A DNA stretch of 64,000 nucleotides from a bacterium BMS3Abin11 (GCA_002897635.1 BDTD01000011.1:2501-66500); one strand, 5' to 3'; counted from the stretch's first letter, positions 9,149-23,019 are shown. Notes: generated from the letters alone by a model not told the origin. Made by a program: numbers and translations.

Positions 9149-10588
9149 TTATGCCAGGCTCTGGTACAGTTTAATAAAGTACTCGGCACTGGCTTTCCAT
9201 GAAAAATCCCTGCTCATAGCATTGAGTTGAAGCTGTCGCCATAACTCAGGTTTTCCATACAAAGCCAGAGCTCGTTGCACAGTGGCTAGCAGGGCAGATG
9301 AGGAGTGCTCATACAACACAAAACCATTGGCAGTGTTATCGTCAATATTCTCCTGAACCGCATCTACCACCGTATCTGCCAGTCCCCCAACATGGGTGAC
9401 CACGGGTAATGTGCCATATCGCATGCTATATAACTGGTTAAGGCCACAGGGTTCAAAATAAGACGGCATCAGATAAATATCAGAAGCCGCCTCAATACGG
9501 TGAGCCATTGCCTCGTCGTAACTATGAATAGCTTTCAGACGGTCAGGGTGTTTCTGAGACCATGTAGATAATTGTTTTTCATACCCGGCATCTCCTGTCC
9601 CCAGAACAACCAGCTGAATAGGCAGAGCTAATAAATCTGGCAGACTTTGTAAAAGTATGTCCAGACCTTTCTGCTGTACAAGCCGACTTACCATACCCAC
9701 CATCGGGACTGAGCTGTCGACAGGCAGTTTTAAGACTTTCTGTAAGTGAGTTTTATTTAGCTTTTTGTTGTCCAGCGAGCGTCGATTATATTTCTTTTCA
9801 AGATATGTATCTGTGCCCGGATTCCAGAGCTTAACGTCAATCCCATTAAGTATACCGAAGAGGTCTTTAGCGCGGCGTCTCAGTAGACCATCAAGACCAT
9901 GGCCATGCTCGGGTTGCAGAATTTCACGTGCATAACTGGGGCTGACCGTTGTTATTTTATCTGCACAGGTAATGCCACCTTTAATAAATGAAAACTGTCC
10001 ATAATATTCCAGCGCATCTATATGCCAGAGTTCCTGTGGCAATCGTAAAGCTGAAAAGATTTGCTGGTCAAAGACGCCCTGATACGCAAGGTTATGTATG
10101 GTAAACACCGTCGCCGGCCTGTTCTGATATAAGCTTAATAACGCAGGAACCAGCCCAGTTTGCCAGTCGTTACAATGAACCACGTCTGGCCGCCATTGCA
10201 AACCATGCCTGTCTAATGATAGCTCTACTGCGAGATGACAGAAAATCGCAAATCGGAGTGCATTATCATGCCATTCATGACCGCGTTCATCAACATATGG
10301 CCCACCCGGCCTGTTGAAAGCTGCCGGGCAATCAACCAGCCAGACTATGACATTCGTGCCTGGCAGCCTTGTTTCAATAATTTTCACCGGCAGCTGGTAA
10401 CAGGAGGTGCTGACACGCACCCTGTGCTTGCCAGTCTTACTGAGCGCGTCAGGATAAGCGGGCAATAATAGTCGAACATCCTGTGATTTCTTCAACAGGG
10501 CTGGAGGTAAGCTACCAGCGACATCTCCCAGTCCGCCGGTTTTAACCAGAGGATAGGCTTCGCTACAAACGTAGAGAACTTTACTCAT
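9149..10588 (-). CDS. glgA: Glycogen synthase (ADP-glucose)
   Basis: Transfers glucose from ADP-glucose to the growing alpha-1,4 chain; GT5 family, GT-B fold. 479 residues, normal. The N-terminal ADP-glucose-binding motif KTGGLGDV is at residues 17-24, and the C-terminal nucleotide-sugar loop reads [17 protein letters not shown]. It overlaps the upstream glgB by eight bases on the minus strand, so the two are translationally coupled. Confidence 0.97.
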   Translation of the reverse strand: MSKVLYVCSEAYPLVKTGGLGDVAGSLPPALLKKSQDVRLLLPAYPDALSKTGKHRVRVSTSCYQLPVKIIETRLPGTNVIVWLVDCPAAFNRPGGPYVDERGHEWHDNALRFAIFCHLAVELSLDRHGLQWRPDVVHCNDWQTGLVPALLSLYQNRPATVFTIHNLAYQGVFDQQIFSALRLPQELWHIDALEYYGQFSFIKGGITCADKITTVSPSYAREILQPEHGHGLDGLLRRRAKDLFGILNGIDVKLWNPGTDTYLEKKYNRRSLDNKKLNKTHLQKVLKLPVDSSVPMVGMVSRLVQQKGLDILLQSLPDLLALPIQLVVLGTGDAGYEKQLSTWSQKHPDRLKAIHSYDEAMAHRIEAASDIYLMPSYFEPCGLNQLYSMRYGTLPVVTHVGGLADTVVDAVQENIDDNTANGFVLYEHSSSALLATVQRALALYGKPELWRQLQLNAMSRDFSWKASAEYFIKLYQSLA

Positions 10589-12797
10589 CCTGTATTTTTA
10601 GCACCAGACCTGCCAAGGGTGGAAGCGTCAGTCTCACGGACACAGAGTGATTCATCCAGGGGACCTCCTCAGCCTGCACGATGGTGAAGCCCCCAGCATT
10701 GCCGCCAGCATAATAATTCGAATCAGAGTTAAATATGACCTCGTAGTTTCCCTGCTCGGGTACCCCAATACGGTAATTTTCACGAACCACAGGTGTAAAA
10801 TTGAGCACGACAATGATGGATTCATGCTCAGTCCTGCGCAGATAGGACAGAACAGACTGGTCGGTATCATTACAATCTATCCAGTCAAAACCCTGAGGTT
10901 CAAAATCGTATTTATGCAGTGCAGGCTGTAAAGTATATAAACGGTTCAGATCAGATATCAGTTTTTTTAATCCTGCGTGGTAAGGATATTGCAGAACATA
11001 CCAATCCAGCCCCGTATCGTGGTTCCATTCTGCCCCCTGGCCGAACTCACATCCCATAAACAGCAGTTTCTTCCCTGGGTAGGTGAACATATAGGTATAA
11101 AGTAAACGTAGATTGGCAAATTTTTGCCATTCATCCCCAGGCATTTTATTCAGCATTGAACCTTTACCGTGTACAACCTCATCGTGTGAAAAGGGTAAGA
11201 TAAAGTTCTCGCTAAACAGATATAAAAGCCCGAATGTGAGTCGATCATGGTGATAATGGCGGTGTACCGGATCTTTCGACATATAGTGTAGCGTGTCATG
11301 CATCCATCCCATGTTCCACTTCATGCTAAAACCAAGACCTCCTAGGGTGACGGGGCGGGTAACCTGAGGCCATGCTGTGGATTCTTCAGCCATCATCATC
11401 GTCCCCGGGAAACTCGCATGTGTAATAGTGTTTAATTCTCGGAGGAACCCGATCGCTTCAATATTTTCATTTCCACCATGTAAATTAGGTATCCAGTCTC
11501 CTTCATCTCTGGAATAATCCAGGTACAGCATTGATGCAACTGCATCGACGCGTAAGCCATCCAGATGAAATTCCTCTAACCAGAAAACAGCACTGGCAAT
11601 CAGAAAATTTTTAACTTCATTTCGGCCATAGTTGAATATTAATGTCCCCCAGTCACGATGTTCCCCGCGACGGGGGTCTTCGTGTTCATAGAGAGCACTA
11701 CCATCGAAGCGGGCCAGGCCGTGCTCATCACGGGGGAAGTGGGCAGGCACCCAGTCAAGTAATACGCCTATACCATGCTCATGACAGTAATTTACAAAAT
11801 AACGAAAATCGTCAGCTTGTCCGAATCGATGGGTAGGTGAAAAATATCCCGTTGTCTGATACCCCCAGGAAGCATCGAGTGGGTGTTCTGTAATGGGCAA
11901 TAATTCAATGTGGGTAAAACCGGTATCCCCGATATATTCTACAAGGCGATGAGCAAGTTCGTGGTAGTCCAGAAAATCACCATTTTCATCACGTTGCCAT
12001 GAACCCAGGTGGCATTCATAAATAGACAGGGGGGCATGTAACCAGTTTTTTCCCTGCCTTTCCCGAACCCACACATTATCACTCCACTGAAACAATGAAG
12101 TTTCCCTGACAACCGATGCCGTGCGTGGACGCAATTCAAGCTGCTGAGCATATGGATCAGTCTTAGACAGGATTTCTCCGGAGTCACGGTTACTAATTTC
12201 GAACTTGTAGAGGCACTCATTTTCAATATCGGGTATAAACAACTCCCAAACACCGCTACTACCATGTGTGCGCATAGGATGTCGTCGGCCATCCCATTCA
12301 TTAAAGTCGCCTATAACACTCACACGCCCGGCATTGGGTGCCCAGGTAGCAAATAACACACCAGCAATACCATCAATGGTCCTGGGATGTGCGCCCAGTA
12401 TCCTGTAGATATATAAGTTTTTCCCTTCTGCAAATAAATACAGATCATAATCTTCGATTTGTGGCTTAAAGCTGTATGGGTCATGAAAAGAACTGATATT
12501 ATTTCTGGTGTCCGTCCGGTTGACTAAATTATGTTCGCCAATTTGATCCAGCCCCTCTGGACAGACAAAAAAATCACTATCGCCATAGCGCTGTGCTGGA
12601 ATATTTTTTTCTGTCACACTCAACTGCTGGGTATCAGGCGAGTAAAACAGTATAAAATCACCGTGATGACTGGCCTGATTTCCCAACACAGAAAATGGAT
12701 CATGATGACGGGCCTGTGCAATCTTTTCGAGATCGACCTGCATAACATCAAGCAACTTGCTGATTTTAGATGATAATAGAGTTTTTGTTTGTGACAT
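10581..12797 (-). CDS. glgB: 1,4-alpha-glucan branching enzyme
   Basis: Makes alpha-1,6 branches in glycogen; GH13 family. 738 residues, the long form with N-terminal CBM48 region ([21 protein letters not shown], near residues 145-165). Catalytic motifs are [18 protein letters not shown] (nucleophile Asp), MMAEEST (acid/base Glu) and [10 protein letters not shown] (transition-state Asp). The stop overlaps the start of glgA. The divergent glgC is on the other side of a shared 378-base regulatory gap. Confidence 0.97.
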   Translation of the reverse strand: MSQTKTLLSSKISKLLDVMQVDLEKIAQARHHDPFSVLGNQASHHGDFILFYSPDTQQLSVTEKNIPAQRYGDSDFFVCPEGLDQIGEHNLVNRTDTRNNISSFHDPYSFKPQIEDYDLYLFAEGKNLYIYRILGAHPRTIDGIAGVLFATWAPNAGRVSVIGDFNEWDGRRHPMRTHGSSGVWELFIPDIENECLYKFEISNRDSGEILSKTDPYAQQLELRPRTASVVRETSLFQWSDNVWVRERQGKNWLHAPLSIYECHLGSWQRDENGDFLDYHELAHRLVEYIGDTGFTHIELLPITEHPLDASWGYQTTGYFSPTHRFGQADDFRYFVNYCHEHGIGVLLDWVPAHFPRDEHGLARFDGSALYEHEDPRRGEHRDWGTLIFNYGRNEVKNFLIASAVFWLEEFHLDGLRVDAVASMLYLDYSRDEGDWIPNLHGGNENIEAIGFLRELNTITHASFPGTMMMAEESTAWPQVTRPVTLGGLGFSMKWNMGWMHDTLHYMSKDPVHRHYHHDRLTFGLLYLFSENFILPFSHDEVVHGKGSMLNKMPGDEWQKFANLRLLYTYMFTYPGKKLLFMGCEFGQGAEWNHDTGLDWYVLQYPYHAGLKKLISDLNRLYTLQPALHKYDFEPQGFDWIDCNDTDQSVLSYLRRTEHESIIVVLNFTPVVRENYRIGVPEQGNYEVIFNSDSNYYAGGNAGGFTIVQAEEVPWMNHSVSVRLTLPPLAGLVLKIQDE

Positions 12798-13175
12798 AAT
12801 TACCCGTTGCAGAGTTTAAGCTATTCATTTACTAAATTTTTTCTTTGTGTATATTGTAATATGCACGACGAGTAATTTCTGTGCAAAAATCTGCTTTTTT
12901 ATCCTCTCATTCTACTTTTTTAATGTATCGCTGAATACTCAGACAGCTTCATATGAAATATGCACTTACTTTCACATCAAATTATTGCACAATGAGAGGG
13001 TAACATAGCGAAGGCAATATACGGCAGCATTGAGGCACCCATGCACCAAACGGTGGGATCTTTTGGTTGTATGTTTCATGCGATGAAGAAACTGTAACAA
13101 TCATTGCATACAATCAGGTTTCCGCATAGAAATCTACTCGCAAGCTGACACTCGAATACGTTGGGAATTGAACGA
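12798..13175. other. Divergent control region between glgB and glgC
   Basis: 378 bases with no gene I can support. It must hold the promoters of both the glgBA and the glgC-GH57-malQ-glgP operons. The glgB-proximal part is AT-rich. I see no clear palindromic operator and do not call -10/-35 boxes. Confidence 0.5.
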
Positions 13176-14444
13176 ATGAATATAGAAAAATCACCCCGTT
13201 TTGTCAGTAACCTGACCAGAAGCACCCTCGCTCTCATTATGGCTGGTGGACATGGTGAACGCTTAAAACATCTGACTATGTGGCGGGCCAAGCCGGCTGT
13301 CCCATTTGGAGGAAAATTTCGCATTATCGATTTTCCTTTGTCAAACTGCATAAACTCTGACATACGTAGAATAGGCGTACTCACTCAGTACAAAGCACAT
13401 TCACTGATCTTACATATTCAAAGGGGTTGGTGGCAATTTAGAGGTGAATTCGGTGAATTCGTTGAACTATGGCCTGCTCAGCAACGCATTGAAGCCTCCT
13501 GGTATTCAGGAACGGCTGATTCAATCTATCAGAATCTGGATATCATACGTTCCCATTCTCCTGAGTACATCCTGATACTTGCTGGAGACCATATCTACAA
13601 AATGGACTATGGTGAGATGTTGGCCAGACATGTGGAAAGTGGGGCGGATGTGACTGTCAGCTGTATCGAAGTACCAATAGAAAAGGCTTCGGCTTTTGGT
13701 GTAATGAGTATAGAAGATAATCTTCGTATAAAGAGTTTTGAGGAAAAACCGAAAAACCCGGTTCCATTACCCGGCAATGAGGATGAAGCCCTCTGTTCAA
13801 TGGGAATTTATGTATTTAACAGAGACATGTTGTTTGAATTACTAATTCGTGATGCCGATACACCAGAATCCAGTCATGACTTTGGCAATAATATCATCCC
13901 CCACGCTATTAAAAATTATCGAGCCTTTGCCCATCCATTTGCCGATACAAAAAGTAACACACAGCCCTATTGGCGAGATGTAGGAACTGTTGATGCATTT
14001 TGGGAGGCCAACCTGGAATTAATCGGTGTTACCCCTGAATTTAATTTATATGATGAAGAATGGCCTATCTGGACGTATCAGGAACAATTACCGCCAGCTA
14101 AATTTGTATTCGATTCTGATGATAGAAGAGGTATGGCAGTTGACTCAATGGTATCAGGAGGATGCATTATTTCGGGTGCGCTTGTCCGCCACTCTTTATT
14201 GTTCTCCAATGTCAATGTTAACAGCTACAGTAAAATCCAATCATCCGTCATCCTTCCTAATGTCAGTATTGGAAGAAACTGCAAAATTAATCATGCTGTT
14301 ATCGACAAGGGCTGTAAAATTCCAGAAGGGACTGTCATCGGTGAGGATATTGAAGAGGATAAAAGCCGATTTTATGTTTCTCCTAATGGTGTTGTTCTGG
14401 TAACACCTGATATGCTCGGACAAGTTATCCATCATGTCAGATAA
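13176..14444 (+). CDS. glgC: Glucose-1-phosphate adenylyltransferase
   Basis: Makes ADP-glucose from ATP and glucose-1-phosphate, the committed and usually allosteric step of bacterial glycogen synthesis. The ATG at 13176 gives 422 residues; a TTG at 13161 would add five. Motifs: pyrophosphorylase loop [24 protein letters not shown], and [10 protein letters not shown], with a C-terminal left-handed beta-helix ([14 protein letters not shown]). The stop overlaps the start of the GH57 gene by 11 bases, so this is the head of a four-gene operon. Confidence 0.97.
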   Translation: MNIEKSPRFVSNLTRSTLALIMAGGHGERLKHLTMWRAKPAVPFGGKFRIIDFPLSNCINSDIRRIGVLTQYKAHSLILHIQRGWWQFRGEFGEFVELWPAQQRIEASWYSGTADSIYQNLDIIRSHSPEYILILAGDHIYKMDYGEMLARHVESGADVTVSCIEVPIEKASAFGVMSIEDNLRIKSFEEKPKNPVPLPGNEDEALCSMGIYVFNRDMLFELLIRDADTPESSHDFGNNIIPHAIKNYRAFAHPFADTKSNTQPYWRDVGTVDAFWEANLELIGVTPEFNLYDEEWPIWTYQEQLPPAKFVFDSDDRRGMAVDSMVSGGCIISGALVRHSLLFSNVNVNSYSKIQSSVILPNVSIGRNCKINHAVIDKGCKIPEGTVIGEDIEEDKSRFYVSPNGVVLVTPDMLGQVIHHVR

Positions 14445-16143
14445 TTCTGAAAACAGAAGTCCTCTGAATGTAGTCATTTACTGGCATATGCATCAGCCGG
14501 AGTATCGTGACCTGCGTAGCGGTGAATATCACCAGCCATGGACATACCTTCACACTATCAAAGACTATGTCGATATGGTCGCGCACCTGGAAAACAATGA
14601 TCAGGCACGTGCCGTTGTAAACTTTGCACCGGTATTACTCGAACAGATCGATGACTATGCACAACAACTGGAAAATTATTTACATCATGGAAAGGCGTTA
14701 AGAGACCCTCTCCTGTCTGCGCTCGCAGATCCAGTTTTATCACTAAACCAGGAAAATCGTACACATATCATCAAGGCCTGTTTACGTGCAAATAAAGAGA
14801 GATTGATAGACCGTTTCGAAGTCTTTGGCTTTCTGGTTGACATGGCCGAAACAGCACTAAAAAGTACAGAGTGGCTCGGTTACTTTTCTGAACAGTATTT
14901 CTCCGATTTACTGGTCTGGTATCACCTCGCCTGGACTGCGGAAACGGTCCGTATTTCCGATAACCGCATAAAAGCTTTGATGAAAAAGGCCCGGCGCTTC
15001 AATCTCCATGACCGCCATTTATTGATTGAGGTGTACTATGAACTTATCAGCGGTGTTATTGATCGATACCGTCGGCTGGCTGTAGCAGGCAGAATTGAAT
15101 TGTCGATGACACCGTACGCTCATCCTATTGTCCCGTTACTACTCGATATTCACTCCGCCAGGCAAGCCATACCGGATATCAGCCTGCCGCTGACCGGCCA
15201 GTATCCTGGAGGTCTTGAAAGAAGTCGTTGGCATTTACAAAAGGGCATAGCTGTATTCAAGCATTTTTTCGGTTTTGAGCCACAGGGCTGCTGGCCCTCT
15301 GAGGGCAGCATCAGTGCTGAGACAGTCGAACTGATCTCTGAGACAGGTATAAAATGGCTGGCCAGCGGTGAGGTCGTTTTACGAAACTCCCTGCAAAAAT
15401 CCGCAATCGTAGCCGACAACTGCATCTACCATGCATACCAGTACCGCAACAACAATGTGACATGTTTTTTCAGAGATGGTGGACTATCAGACCTGATAGG
15501 TTTCAAATACTCGAAATGGCATGCTGATGATGCCGTCGCAAATCTTGTCCATAATCTGGAAAAGATAGCTGAAAAATGCAGTCACAATCCAGACTCAATC
15601 GTATCCATCATACTGGATGGTGAAAATGCCTGGGAATATTACCCCCAGAACGGCTATCATTTTCTCAAGACTTTGTATGAGAAACTTGCTCAGCACAAAG
15701 GCCTTAGATTGACAACCTACAGCAAATACCTTGAATCACCTGTTGGCAGGAAGCCTTTGAATGAAATCGTTGCAGGCAGCTGGGTCTACGGTACCTTTTC
15801 TACCTGGATAGGGGAAAAAGACAAGAATCGTGCCTGGGACATGCTAATTGAAGCAAAGAAAGTTTTTGACCGAGTGGTCAAAGGGGGGGGATTGTCTGAG
15901 GATGAGCTAAAAATAGCCGAAATACAACTTGCGACATGTGAAAGCTCAGACTGGTTCTGGTGGTTTGGTGAATACAACTCAGCAGAATCTGTGTCTATCT
16001 TTGATGAACAATTTCGCCTGCACCTGAGCAATCTATACCAATTGCTAAATGTAGAACCTCCTGACTATCTGTCAAAAACATTTTCGTTTGGCCTGGGCAA
16101 CCCGGAAATGGGTGGGGCAATGTTGCCAGACTCGCAGCAATAA
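14434..16143 (+). CDS. Glycoside hydrolase family 57 protein (alpha-amylase or glucanotransferase)
   Basis: Retaining alpha-glucan hydrolase or transferase. The 569-residue protein shows GH57 conserved regions: [11 protein letters not shown] at residues 10-20, [10 protein letters not shown] near 288 with the presumed nucleophile Glu, and [11 protein letters not shown] near 395 with the presumed acid/base Asp. The start overlaps glgC, and malQ follows after three bases. Context suggests trimming or remodelling of glycogen or maltodextrins; exact specificity (amylase, branching or 4-alpha-glucanotransferase) cannot be read from the sequence. Confidence 0.88.
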   Translation: MSDNSENRSPLNVVIYWHMHQPEYRDLRSGEYHQPWTYLHTIKDYVDMVAHLENNDQARAVVNFAPVLLEQIDDYAQQLENYLHHGKALRDPLLSALADPVLSLNQENRTHIIKACLRANKERLIDRFEVFGFLVDMAETALKSTEWLGYFSEQYFSDLLVWYHLAWTAETVRISDNRIKALMKKARRFNLHDRHLLIEVYYELISGVIDRYRRLAVAGRIELSMTPYAHPIVPLLLDIHSARQAIPDISLPLTGQYPGGLERSRWHLQKGIAVFKHFFGFEPQGCWPSEGSISAETVELISETGIKWLASGEVVLRNSLQKSAIVADNCIYHAYQYRNNNVTCFFRDGGLSDLIGFKYSKWHADDAVANLVHNLEKIAEKCSHNPDSIVSIILDGENAWEYYPQNGYHFLKTLYEKLAQHKGLRLTTYSKYLESPVGRKPLNEIVAGSWVYGTFSTWIGEKDKNRAWDMLIEAKKVFDRVVKGGGLSEDELKIAEIQLATCESSDWFWWFGEYNSAESVSIFDEQFRLHLSNLYQLLNVEPPDYLSKTFSFGLGNPEMGGAMLPDSQQ

Positions 16144-16146
16144 TTT

Positions 16147-17640
16147 ATGTTAGTTAATTCAGGGATAGCATCAGTAAACCGGGAACGACGGGCAGGGGTG
16201 CTCTTACACCCCACTTCATTACCAGGCCCTTTTGCAAATGGTGATATTGGTCATGAGGCGTACAGGTTCATCGAGTACCTTCATTCCTGCGGCTTTAAAG
16301 TCTGGCAAATGTTGCCCCTGGGGCCTACCCATAAAGACAAGTCACCTTACCAGTGCCTGTCTACTCACGCCGGCAATCCCCTCTTGATCAGTCTGGACTG
16401 GCTGGAAGATAAGGGCTGGCTAGACAGGTCAGGGGTCGACAGCAGCGAGTCAGATGATAACTATCGTGAAGCATGCCTGCACAGGGCTGCTCAGCATTTT
16501 TATCAGATAGACAACCAAAAATGGCAACAAAGGATTACTGATTTCGTCTTTCAACATAAAAGATGGCTGGATGATTATGCCTTATTCATGGCACTTAAAT
16601 ACCAATATCAGAACAAACCCTGGTATGACTGGCCAGACCCGCTACGTCACCGCAATCAGGACGCACTGGAGGATGCCAGCACCAGGCTTAAAGATTCGGT
16701 TAAGCAGACAATTTTTGAGCAATTTATTTTTTTTACACAGTGGCAGGAAATCAGACAGTATGCGTCAAACCATAGCATCGAGTTGTTCGGTGACATACCA
16801 ATTTTTGTCGCTCGTGACAGTGCTGATGTCTGGGCTGAAAGAGAAAACTTCTTAATGAATATTGATGGTGAGATGCCGTTTATTGCCGGCGTGCCTCCAG
16901 ATGCCTTCTCTGACACAGGCCAGAGATGGGGCAATCCATTATATGACTGGAACTACATGAAAAAGACAGAGTTCAGTTGGTGGAAAGACCGTTTTGACAC
17001 CCAGCTACAGCTTTTTGATCTACTTCGTTTTGACCATTTCCGTGGCTTACAGGCCCACTGGCAAATTCCATATGAGGATGAAACGGCCATCAATGGAAGC
17101 TGGGTAGAAGTCCCCGGCAGGGATATGCTAAGTGAGATGTTTGATAGCTTCCATCATCTGCCCCTGGTTGCAGAAGACCTGGGTGTCATTACTGATCAGG
17201 TCATTGAATTAAAGAAATCATTCAATTTACCCGGCATGAAAGTTTTACAGTTCGCATTTGACGGCAATAATGCTAATCCACACTTACCTCACCATCATGA
17301 AACCGATGATGTAGTGTATACCGGCACACATGACAATAATACAACGATCGGCTGGCTACTTGATGATCACAATTATAACAGAGCGTATTTCAATGGCTAC
17401 ACCGGATTGAAGAATAAATCAGAAAATCAGGGTCTCTGGGCAATGATAAGGCTTGCCATGTCATCTGTTTCTTTCTTATGCATTCTACCCATGCAGGACC
17501 TGCTGATGCTTGACTCATCAGCACGCATGAATGTTCCTGGTACAACTGAGGGGAACTGGAACTGGCGCTTTGAATGGTCTCAGCTTCGACCAATGAGTAA
17601 AAAAAACATATCTAAATTTATGGTATTGTATCAAAGGTAA
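16147..17640 (+). CDS. malQ: 4-alpha-glucanotransferase (amylomaltase)
   Basis: Disproportionates maltodextrins, moving alpha-1,4-glucan segments and releasing glucose. GH77 family, 497 residues. Motifs: N-terminal GVLLHPTSLPGPF, nucleophile region LLRFDHFRGLQAHW (residues 287-300), acid/base region LVAEDLGVIT, and YTGTHDNNTT. It lies between the GH57 gene and glgP with 3-base gaps on either side, so it is in the same transcript. Together with GlgP it degrades the linear chains. Confidence 0.96.
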   Translation: MLVNSGIASVNRERRAGVLLHPTSLPGPFANGDIGHEAYRFIEYLHSCGFKVWQMLPLGPTHKDKSPYQCLSTHAGNPLLISLDWLEDKGWLDRSGVDSSESDDNYREACLHRAAQHFYQIDNQKWQQRITDFVFQHKRWLDDYALFMALKYQYQNKPWYDWPDPLRHRNQDALEDASTRLKDSVKQTIFEQFIFFTQWQEIRQYASNHSIELFGDIPIFVARDSADVWAERENFLMNIDGEMPFIAGVPPDAFSDTGQRWGNPLYDWNYMKKTEFSWWKDRFDTQLQLFDLLRFDHFRGLQAHWQIPYEDETAINGSWVEVPGRDMLSEMFDSFHHLPLVAEDLGVITDQVIELKKSFNLPGMKVLQFAFDGNNANPHLPHHHETDDVVYTGTHDNNTTIGWLLDDHNYNRAYFNGYTGLKNKSENQGLWAMIRLAMSSVSFLCILPMQDLLMLDSSARMNVPGTTEGNWNWRFEWSQLRPMSKKNISKFMVLYQR

Positions 17641-17643
17641 CGC

Positions 17644-20118
17644 ATGTCTAAATCTCTTCCGCTATCTACTTCAGAAACACCTGTCATGAAAAAATTACCT
17701 ACTGACAGCGAAACATTAGCTAAAGACTTTGAAAGGTATTTGACCCACCACATGGGCCGCTTTGTCGGTTGTGTGCCGTATTACCTGTATGAAGCACTGT
17801 CCCTGACAATCCGTGATCACATAATGACTGGATGGAGGAACACATGGCGATTGCATGAGAAAAGAGGTGTCAGAAAGGCCTATTATATATCACTGGAATT
17901 TCTTATCGGGCGATCACTTGGCAATCATATTCTTAACCTTGGCATTGACAGTCAATCAAAAACCGCCATGAATCAGTATGCACTGGATCTTGAGGAGATA
18001 CTAAGCGAGGAACACGATGCAGGCCTTGGTAATGGTGGGCTGGGTCGCCTGGCTGCCTGTTTTATGGATAGTTGTGCAACACTGAAACTCCCGGTCGTCG
18101 GGTATGGAATTCGATATGAATATGGCATGTTTCGCCAGGAAATCGAAAATGGATACCAGGTTGAGGAGCCTGACCACTGGTTAAAGAATGGTAACCCCTG
18201 GGAACTTGAACGTCCCGAGTACACCCAGGTAATAAAGTTCGGTGGACATGTTGAAACGTTTACCGACCAGTATGGCAACAAGCGGCATCTTCTGTTTGAT
18301 GCGTCTGATGTCCTGGCAATTCCGTATGATGTGCCAATTTCTGGCTACCAAAACGACTGCGTCAATACCTTACGCTTATGGAGTGCCAGCACAACCGATG
18401 TCTTTAACCTGGATGATTTCAATGCAGGTAGTTACCCAGAAGCGGTAGAAGCGATCAATGAAGCTGAGCATATCACTATGGTGCTCTATCCAAATGACAG
18501 CAGTGAGAATGGTAAGGCACTAAGGCTTAAGCAGCAATATTTCCTTGCTTCGGCTAGCCTTCAGGATGTGATACGCATGTGGTCAATCAACGAAGGCGAC
18601 AACTTTACACATTTTGCCAGACAAAATGTTTTTCAGTTGAACGACACACATCCAGCAATTGCTGTGGCTGAACTAATGCGATTACTAATAGATGAAAAAA
18701 ATATTCCCTGGGATGAAGCCTGGGACATCACCCAAAAGACAATGGCATACACCAACCATACATTGTTGCCTGAAGCTCTTGAGAAATGGCCAGTACCACT
18801 TTTCGAGAAACTTCTACCTCGCATACTCCAGATAATTTACGAAATAAATGCCCGCTTCTTAAAAATGGTAGCCAGACAATGGCCAGGTGACACAGATCGG
18901 CAGAGAAGGATGTCAATCATAGAGGAAGGTGATACTAATTATGTACGCATGGCGTACCTCGCAATCGTTGGGAGTTTCTCTGTAAATGGCGTTGCTGCCC
19001 TGCATACACGTTTACTGACAGAAGGTCTGTTCAGGGATTTTTACCAGTTATTACCAGACAGGTTCAATAATAAAACCAATGGAGTCACACCTCGTAGATG
19101 GGTTGCGCATTGTAACCCCTTAATGAGTTCGCTTATCACAGAAAAAATTGGTAGTGACTGGATACGTCACTTTGAAAAAGTAAATAAATTAAAGAAATTT
19201 GTAGGTGATAGTGATTTTTCTGAACGTTGGTTTAATGTCAAAAAAGCTAATAAGCAGCGACTTGCACAACTGGTAAAAGAAAAATGTCATATCGATTTTA
19301 ATATCGATTCATTATTTGACGTACAGGTAAAAAGAATACATGAGTATAAGCGGCAGTTACTGAATGTCTTACATGTCATTCATCTTTATGATCGCATCAA
19401 GCGAGGTGACACGAAAAACTGGACCAATCGTTGTGTACTTATCGGTGGCAAGGCGGCACCAGGATATCAACTGGCAAAATCGATAATAAAGTTGATCAAT
19501 AATGTCGCTGATGTCATCAATACAGACCCTCAGGCCGGGGATAAATTGAAACTTGCTTTTATACCGAATTATAACGTTTCATGCATGGAAATCATCTGTC
19601 CTGGTACCGATTTATCTGAACAGATTTCAACCGCAGGAAAGGAAGCATCCGGAACTGGAAACATGAAATTCATGATGAATGGTGCCATTACTATAGGTAC
19701 TTATGATGGTGCAAATATTGAAATTCTTGAAGCAGTTGGAAAGAAAAATTTTTTCCTGTTCGGGTTACGTGTTGACGAAGTTGAACAACAGAGAAAAAAT
19801 TATCAACCTGAACGAATTATTGCCGAAGATGATGATCTGAAGCGCGTCATGCATCTCCTTAACTGCGGGCATTTTAATTCATTTGAATTTGGCATTCTGG
19901 ATAAAATAATTACATCACTGATGAATCCGCATGACCCATGGCTTACGCTGGCAGATTTCAGAAGCTATATTGAAGCACAGGAACAGGTATCTCGAGCGTA
20001 CCGTAACCGAGCGAACTGGATAAAAATGAGCATCAACAACACTGCCAGTAGTGGCTATTTCTCAACTGACAGAACGATGATGGAGTATAATGACGACATC
20101 TGGAAACTGAACCTCTGA
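17644..20118 (+). CDS. glgP: Glycogen/maltodextrin phosphorylase
   Basis: Phosphorolysis of alpha-1,4 chain ends to glucose-1-phosphate; GT35 family. 824 residues, normal. The glycine-rich NGGLGRLAACFMDS is near residue 130, and the pyridoxal-phosphate lysine lies in EASGTGNMKFMMNGA near residue 670. Last gene of the glgC, GH57, malQ, glgP operon. Its product is interconverted with glucose-6-phosphate by the converging pgm. Confidence 0.97.
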   Translation: MSKSLPLSTSETPVMKKLPTDSETLAKDFERYLTHHMGRFVGCVPYYLYEALSLTIRDHIMTGWRNTWRLHEKRGVRKAYYISLEFLIGRSLGNHILNLGIDSQSKTAMNQYALDLEEILSEEHDAGLGNGGLGRLAACFMDSCATLKLPVVGYGIRYEYGMFRQEIENGYQVEEPDHWLKNGNPWELERPEYTQVIKFGGHVETFTDQYGNKRHLLFDASDVLAIPYDVPISGYQNDCVNTLRLWSASTTDVFNLDDFNAGSYPEAVEAINEAEHITMVLYPNDSSENGKALRLKQQYFLASASLQDVIRMWSINEGDNFTHFARQNVFQLNDTHPAIAVAELMRLLIDEKNIPWDEAWDITQKTMAYTNHTLLPEALEKWPVPLFEKLLPRILQIIYEINARFLKMVARQWPGDTDRQRRMSIIEEGDTNYVRMAYLAIVGSFSVNGVAALHTRLLTEGLFRDFYQLLPDRFNNKTNGVTPRRWVAHCNPLMSSLITEKIGSDWIRHFEKVNKLKKFVGDSDFSERWFNVKKANKQRLAQLVKEKCHIDFNIDSLFDVQVKRIHEYKRQLLNVLHVIHLYDRIKRGDTKNWTNRCVLIGGKAAPGYQLAKSIIKLINNVADVINTDPQAGDKLKLAFIPNYNVSCMEIICPGTDLSEQISTAGKEASGTGNMKFMMNGAITIGTYDGANIEILEAVGKKNFFLFGLRVDEVEQQRKNYQPERIIAEDDDLKRVMHLLNCGHFNSFEFGILDKIITSLMNPHDPWLTLADFRSYIEAQEQVSRAYRNRANWIKMSINNTASSGYFSTDRTMMEYNDDIWKLNL

Positions 20119-20151
20119 CAGATACTAACCCGACCCCTAAATAGCAGACAC

Positions 20152-21804
<1,653 letters not shown>

Positions 21805-22037
21805 TTATTTCTGTCAATATTTTATCACGCTTAATACAGACCAGTTCCTCTCTATTATATTTTAGTACAGAATAAAGGAAAAATTTGAAATTTAGCAAAG
21901 TAGATGCATTAAATTTGTGCATGTATCATCTTGATTTATAAATGTCCATCTGTTTTGCCATTGCGGGATCCTGTTAATAATCGTTCCCGACGATTTTGTC
22001 GAACCTGGACACGGTTCAAATCCTTTGCAAGTAACAA

Positions 22038-22070
22038 TAAAAAAAGCCCCTAAAACAGGGGCTTTTTTTA
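22038..22070 (-). terminator. Terminator downstream of tRNA-Gln
   Basis: Strong hairpin of AGCCCCT and its partner CAGGGGCT around an AAAA loop with A-rich and T-rich flanks, so it can act in either direction. On the minus strand it ends the transcript that contains tRNA-Gln and probably rplM-rpsI. Confidence 0.9.
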
Positions 22071-22075
22071 TTGTC

Positions 22076-22149
22076 TGGCTGGGGGACAAGGATTCGAACC
22101 TTGGTTGGCGGAGTCAGAGTCCGCAGTCCTGCCGCTAGACGATCCCCCA
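22076..22149 (-). tRNA. tRNA-Gln (anticodon CTG)
   Basis: 74 bases including an encoded CCA. The acceptor stem TGGGGGA pairs with TCCCCCA followed by G. The anticodon arm is GCGGA-CTCTGAC-TCCGC, reading CTG (codon CAG), and the T arm carries GGTTCGAATCC. It starts 42 bases downstream of rpsI on the same strand, so it may be processed from the ribosomal-protein transcript. Confidence 0.95.
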
Positions 22150-22191
22150 CTAACTATCCAACTGCAGGCGGCGAAGCTGCCTGCAATAAAA

Positions 22192-22587
22192 TTAACGTTT
22201 CGAGAACTGTGGTGCCTTACGTGCCTTATGCAGGCCGAATTTCTTTCGCTCAACCTTACGTGCATCACGCGTAACGAAACCCGCTTTGCGCAATGAACCA
22301 CGAAGTTCTTCATCATACTGAATCAACGCGCGGGTAATACCGTGGCGTATGGCTCCTGCCTGTCCGCTGATACCGCCGCCACTGACAGTGACATTAATGT
22401 CGAACTTGCCTTCCATTTCAACCAGTTTCAGCGGCTGGTGGACGATCATTCTTGCAGTCTCGCGACCAAAGAATACGTCTAGCGGACGCTTGTTGATTAA
22501 GATATCACCTTTTCCACTGGTAATGTATACACGCGCTGTAGAACTTTTACGCCGACCTGTTCCGTAATTTATCTCTGCCGTTGCCAT
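22192..22587 (-). CDS. rpsI: 30S ribosomal protein S9
   Basis: Small-subunit protein near the P-site tRNA. 131 residues; [14 protein letters not shown] at the N-terminus, [15 protein letters not shown] in the middle, and the basic C-terminal tail ending KAPQFSKR that reaches the decoding site. It follows rplM by three bases, the universal rplM-rpsI pair. Confidence 0.98.
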   Translation of the reverse strand: MATAEINYGTGRRKSSTARVYITSGKGDILINKRPLDVFFGRETARMIVHQPLKLVEMEGKFDINVTVSGGGISGQAGAIRHGITRALIQYDEELRGSLRKAGFVTRDARKVERKKFGLHKARKAPQFSKR

Positions 22588-22590
22588 GGC

Positions 22591-23019
22591 TTATATCTCC
22601 AGTATCTTCGGCTGTTGGGCCTGATGATTATGTTCTGCGCCATTGTAGATGCGCAATTTTGACAGCATGGAACGTCCAAGTGGGCCTTTCGGCATCATGC
22701 CGCGTACTGCTGACATAATGATACGATCCGGGTACTTTTCACGCATGGTTTTCAGGTTAACTGACTTTATTCCACCGGGAAAACCAGTGTAGTGGTGATA
22801 CATCTTGTCATTTTCCTTGTTACCGGTTACACGAATCTTTTCAGCATTGATGATAACAATGTAGTCACCCGTGTCTACGTGAGGTGTGTATACAGGTTTA
22901 TGTTTACCTCGCAGGTGGCGAGCCACCTCTGTGGCCAGTCGACCCAGAACTTTATCTGTTGCATCGACGATATACCAGTCACGCTGCACGGTTTCGGGCT
23001 TTGCCGAGATCGTTTTCAT
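22591..23019 (-). CDS. rplM: 50S ribosomal protein L13
   Basis: Large-subunit assembly protein, 142 residues from the ATG at 23019, which matches the family start [20 protein letters not shown]. The open frame to 23046 adds nine residues and is unlikely to be used. Conserved [10 protein letters not shown] and [11 protein letters not shown] are visible. Heads the rplM-rpsI operon. Confidence 0.98.
   Translation of the reverse strand: MKTISAKPETVQRDWYIVDATDKVLGRLATEVARHLRGKHKPVYTPHVDTGDYIVIINAEKIRVTGNKENDKMYHHYTGFPGGIKSVNLKTMREKYPDRIIMSAVRGMMPKGPLGRSMLSKLRIYNGAEHNHQAQQPKILEI

Noticed and set aside
21968-22030. tRNA-like T-arm string GGTTCAAATCC near 22010
   Set aside because: No acceptor, D or anticodon arm can be folded around it; chance similarity or a remnant at most.
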